A stretch of 27,620 nucleotides of DNA from an uncultured Blautia sp. (GTDB lineage Bacteria; Bacillota; Clostridia; Lachnospirales; Lachnospiraceae), in contig CAKRPO010000031.1 of NCBI GenBank assembly GCA_934378195.1, forward strand, positions 1-27,620, in the 5' to 3' direction. Below are positions 24,913 to 27,620 of this stretch, in pieces. The notes beneath the pieces are model-generated. The model did not search any database, was not told the origin of the DNA, and worked only from the letters and a program-made list of their open reading frames with translations. Numbering within the stretch: the first letter of the stretch is position 1; the number at the start of each line of letters is the position of its first letter. A program made the translations under genes and the position numbers.

Positions 24913-26028
24913 ATGAAAATCATCTGTTCCAAGAATAATCTTTTAAAGAGTGTAAATATATCTTTGAAAGCTGTTCCATCCAAAACAACTATGCCAATCC
25001 TTGAATGTATCCTTATGGATGCAACCACCAATCAGATCAAATTTACTACCAACGACATGGAACTTGGTATTGAAACAATCGTTGATGGTCATATAGAAGA
25101 AAAAGGTATGGTTGCACTTGATGCAAAAATCTTTTATGAAATTATCCGAAGACTTCCAGATAATGACGTAACCATTACAACAGACAGCAATTTTGTTGCA
25201 ACTATCACCTGTGAAAAAGCCAAATTTACAATTCCTGGAAAAGCAGGAGAAGATTTTGCATATCTTCCGGTTATTGAAAAGGATGAATCCCTGACTCTTT
25301 CTCAGTTTACTTTGAAAGAAATGATTCGCCAGACGATTTTTTCTATCGCAGTCAATGAAAATAACCGTCTGATGACTGGAGAATTGTTTGAAATCAAAGA
25401 TAATTGTCTGAAAATAGTTTCTCTGGACGGACATCGTATCTCTATTCGTAAGATGCCTCTTAAGAAAGAATATTCTGACCGTAAGATTGTCGTTCCTGGC
25501 AAAACATTAAGTGAGATCAGCAAGATCCTGTCGGGTGAGATTGACGATCAGGTAAGTATTTACTTTACCAAAAACCATATTCTCTTCGAATTTGATCAGA
25601 CAATGGTTGTTTCCAGACTGATTGAAGGAGAATATTTCCGTATTGATCAGATGCTTTCAAGTGATTACGATACAAAAATCAGCGTGAACAAGAAAGAATT
25701 TCTTGACTGTATTGACCGAGCAACTCTTCTGGTAAGAGAAGGTGACAAGAAACCGATCGTCATTGAGATCAAAGACAACAGTATGGAACTGAAGATAGAT
25801 TCTGCAATGGGATCCATGGATGAAGAAATTGATATTGAAAAAGATGGTAAGGATATTCTGATTGGATTTAACCCGAAATTCCTGATCGATGCTTTGAAAG
25901 TTATCGACGATGAAGCGATCCATATGTATCTGATGAATCCGAAGGCACCATGCTTTATCAGAGATGACGAAGAAAATTACACATACCTGATCCTGCCGGT
26001 AAATATCAGTCAGAACCAGAGTAGATAA
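24913..26028 (+). CDS. dnaN: DNA polymerase III beta subunit (sliding clamp)
   Basis: A 371-aa clamp protein that encircles DNA and tethers the replicative polymerase. It begins MKIICSKNNLLKSVNISLKA and shows the three-domain pattern: PILECILMDA in domain 1, NRLMTGELFEI and SLDGHRISIRK in domain 2, and the C-terminal end YTYLILPVNIS, like the MPMRL/LPVR ends of the family. AAAGGAG (24895-24901) lies 11 nt before the ATG, a rather long spacing that contains a DnaA box. It is followed after 35 nt by the S4 gene, the usual order. Confidence 0.97.
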   Translation: MKIICSKNNLLKSVNISLKAVPSKTTMPILECILMDATTNQIKFTTNDMELGIETIVDGHIEEKGMVALDAKIFYEIIRRLPDNDVTITTDSNFVATITCEKAKFTIPGKAGEDFAYLPVIEKDESLTLSQFTLKEMIRQTIFSIAVNENNRLMTGELFEIKDNCLKIVSLDGHRISIRKMPLKKEYSDRKIVVPGKTLSEISKILSGEIDDQVSIYFTKNHILFEFDQTMVVSRLIEGEYFRIDQMLSSDYDTKISVNKKEFLDCIDRATLLVREGDKKPIVIEIKDNSMELKIDSAMGSMDEEIDIEKDGKDILIGFNPKFLIDALKVIDDEAIHMYLMNPKAPCFIRDDEENYTYLILPVNISQNQSR

Positions 26029-26063
26029 TGCGAATGGAGTAATCCAGATAAGAGGTAAACGAT

Positions 26064-26270
26064 ATGGAAATCAAAATAAGAGATGAATTTATCAAACTCG
26101 GACAGGCTTTGAAACTTGCCGGAGTAGTAGAAGACGGAGTGGAAGCGAAATATGCGATCCAGGATGGCCTTGTTCAGGTGAATGGTGAAGTTGACGAGCG
26201 AAGAGGCCGTAAGGTTTATGAAGGTGATGTGATCACTTTTGAAGATCAGGAAATCAAAGTCACCAGATAA
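26064..26270 (+). CDS. yaaA: S4-domain RNA-binding protein (YaaA/RlbA family)
   Basis: A 68-aa protein consisting of a single S4-like RNA-binding fold: IKLGQALKLAGVVEDG, then the core AIQDGLVQVNGEVDERRGRK and VYEGDVITF. Small S4 proteins at this exact place between dnaN and recF are typical of Firmicutes; a role in ribosome assembly has been proposed for the Bacillus subtilis member. AGAGG (26051-26055) precedes the ATG by 8 nt. It is followed by recF after only 2 nt, indicating coupled translation. Confidence 0.93.
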   Translation: MEIKIRDEFIKLGQALKLAGVVEDGVEAKYAIQDGLVQVNGEVDERRGRKVYEGDVITFEDQEIKVTR

Positions 26271-26272
26271 TT

Positions 26273-27361
26273 ATGTATATTGAATCGATAGAACTTAAGA
26301 ATTTCCGAAATTATCAGGACCTGCAGCTGGATCTTGATAAAGGAACCAATATTTTTTACGGAGATAATGCGCAGGGTAAGACAAACATTCTGGAGTCTGT
26401 CTATATCTGTGGAACGACAAAATCCCACAAAGGAAGTAAAGACAGGGAGATCATTCGGTTTGGAGAGGAAGATGCCCATATCCGGATGATGGTCAGAAAG
26501 GACGATCTTTCTTACAAGATTGATATGCATCTCCGCAAAAACAGGGCGAAGGGTGTGGCAATCAACGGACTGCCGATCAAAAAAGCCAGAGAATTGTTTG
26601 GAATTGTAAATCTTGTATTTTTTTCACCGGAAGATCTGAATATCATCAAGAATGGTCCTGGTGAAAGAAGAAGATTTATGGATCTGGAATTATGCCAGCT
26701 TGACCAGATATATCTGACAGATCTGGCCGGATACAATCATATCGTGAACCAGAGAAATCGTCTTCTGAAAGATCTTTATCAGAATCCTTCATTGAGAGAA
26801 ACACTGGAAATCTGGGATATGCAGATGCTTCAGTATGGCAGAAAGATCATTGATAAGAGACAGAAGTTTGTCAAAGATCTGAATGAGGTGATCCAGGATA
26901 TTCATCATAATCTGACAGGCGGAGAAGAACATCTTGAGGTCATTTATGAACCGAGTACAGAGTCAGAATGCTTTGAGGAAACTTTGAAGAAGAACAGAGA
27001 ACGCGACATCCGGATGAAAATGACATCTGCCGGTCCACACAGAGATGACCTGTGCTTTATGGTAAATGGAATCGATATCCGTAAATTTGGTTCTCAGGGA
27101 CAGCAGAGGACTGCGGCACTGTCTTTGAAACTTTCAGAGATATACCTTGTGAAGGAAAAAATCAAAGATACACCGGTTCTTCTTCTGGATGATGTACTTT
27201 CAGAGTTGGACAGTAACCGGCAGACGTATCTTCTTGACAGTATCCATGATATACAGACACTGATAACATGTACGGGACTGGATGATTTTGTCAGTCATCA
27301 GTTTGATATCAATAAAGTTTTCAGAGTGGTAAAGGGAGAAGTTTTTAATCCTCTGAAATGA
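26273..27361 (+). CDS. recF: DNA replication/repair protein RecF
   Basis: A 362-aa SMC-like ATPase that loads RecA at single-strand gaps. It begins YIESIELKNFRNYQDL, with Walker A GDNAQGKT (30-37), the ABC-like signature GSQGQQRTAALSLKL (273-287) and Walker B VLLLDDVLSELD (302-313). The motif ERRRFMDLELCQ is also typical. It starts 2 nt after the S4 gene stop without a separate good ribosome site, so expression is probably coupled. A mobile-element-like insertion lies only 8 bp past its stop. Confidence 0.97.
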   Translation: MYIESIELKNFRNYQDLQLDLDKGTNIFYGDNAQGKTNILESVYICGTTKSHKGSKDREIIRFGEEDAHIRMMVRKDDLSYKIDMHLRKNRAKGVAINGLPIKKARELFGIVNLVFFSPEDLNIIKNGPGERRRFMDLELCQLDQIYLTDLAGYNHIVNQRNRLLKDLYQNPSLRETLEIWDMQMLQYGRKIIDKRQKFVKDLNEVIQDIHHNLTGGEEHLEVIYEPSTESECFEETLKKNRERDIRMKMTSAGPHRDDLCFMVNGIDIRKFGSQGQQRTAALSLKLSEIYLVKEKIKDTPVLLLDDVLSELDSNRQTYLLDSIHDIQTLITCTGLDDFVSHQFDINKVFRVVKGEVFNPLK

Positions 27362-27369
27362 ATTATAGC

Positions 27370-27527
27370 ATTTTAGCGTTACTGTTCACAGGTAATATTC
27401 CGCGAGGTGTTTTGCCATGCATATGGCAAAATCCCGAGACATACGGGGCAAAATCCCATCACCGAAGGTGATTTGGAATGGATTTTGACCAAGTTGCTGT
27501 GAACGGAGTGAACAGTAACATTTTAGC
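27370..27527. mobile_element. MITE-like element with 12-bp terminal inverted repeats and 8-bp flanking duplication
   Basis: A 142-bp element (27378-27519) ends in the perfect inverted repeats GTTACTGTTCAC (27378-27389) and GTGAACAGTAAC (27508-27519). It is flanked by the direct repeat ATTTTAGC (27370-27377 and 27520-27527), as left by transposition. Inside are palindromes TTTTGCCAT/ATGGCAAAA (27410-27431) and ATCACC/GGTGAT, and a repeated GGCAAAATCCC. There is no open frame for a transposase, so it would be non-autonomous. Confidence 0.65.
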
Positions 27528-27557
27528 TTTTGCTTTTATCACGAGGGGAAAGAGTTT

Positions 27558-27586
27558 TTGACAAGCATTAGGGCATATGTTACACT
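27558..27586 (+). promoter_or_regulatory. Promoter for the gene right of the window
   Basis: Perfect -35 TTGACA (27558-27563), 17-bp spacer, -10 TACACT (27581-27586). gyrB would be the customary next gene after recF, but it is not in the window. Confidence 0.65.
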
Positions 27587-27620
27587 GGATTTAATATTGG
27601 AAAGTTGGTGAATGCATTGG

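Overview
The window is the chromosomal replication-origin region of a low-to-moderate GC Firmicute, most likely a gut clostridium of the Lachnospiraceae type. The evidence is the gene order rpmH-rnpA-yidD-yidC-jag-mnmE-mnmG-rsmG running leftwards and dnaA-dnaN-yaaA-recF running rightwards from a gap rich in DnaA boxes, together with strong GGAGG ribosome sites and consensus 17-bp-spaced promoters. The family-level placement is inference; no rRNA is present.

Layout. (1) 1-1904: two full tandem repeat units and one shortened unit of about 675-761 bp, each with one perfect 16-bp ParB-binding site (parS) and several inverted repeats; no convincing gene. The array probably continues past the left edge. 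(2) 1905-2340: AT-rich and pyrimidine-rich gap ending in a terminator. (3) 2341-7696: a NarL-type two-component system facing left and, divergently, an ABC exporter (one ATPase, two ABC-2 permeases) facing right, with back-to-back promoters around a dyad. The set resembles antibiotic-sensing and efflux modules such as LnrJK-LMN. (4) 7848-9893: a membrane-anchored alpha/beta-hydrolase-fold protein and a threonine-aldolase-like PLP enzyme. (5) 10003-15208: a four-gene operon of Gld-type ATPase, permease, GldG-like auxiliary protein and an acidic DUF4340 protein. (6) 15474-22760: the conserved rpmH-to-rsmG block for RNase P, membrane insertion, tRNA wobble-U34 modification and 16S rRNA methylation. 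(7) 22761-23338: oriC. (8) 23339-27361: dnaA, dnaN, the S4 protein and recF. (9) 27362-27620: a MITE-like element and a strong promoter aimed at the next gene outside the window.

How it fits together. DnaA boxes lie on both sides of dnaA, suggesting a bipartite origin. The parS array about 21-22 kb left of oriC should load ParB for origin segregation, yet parA/parB (soj/spo0J), often found beside rsmG in Firmicutes, are not in the window; the Gld-type operon occupies that place. Core genes are transcribed away from the origin; the 4417-7696 exporter operon is the one block transcribed towards it.

The most unusual part is the parS-bearing repeat array, with near-identical blocks shared between units and a 142-bp nested hairpin segment present in two units and cleanly missing from the third.
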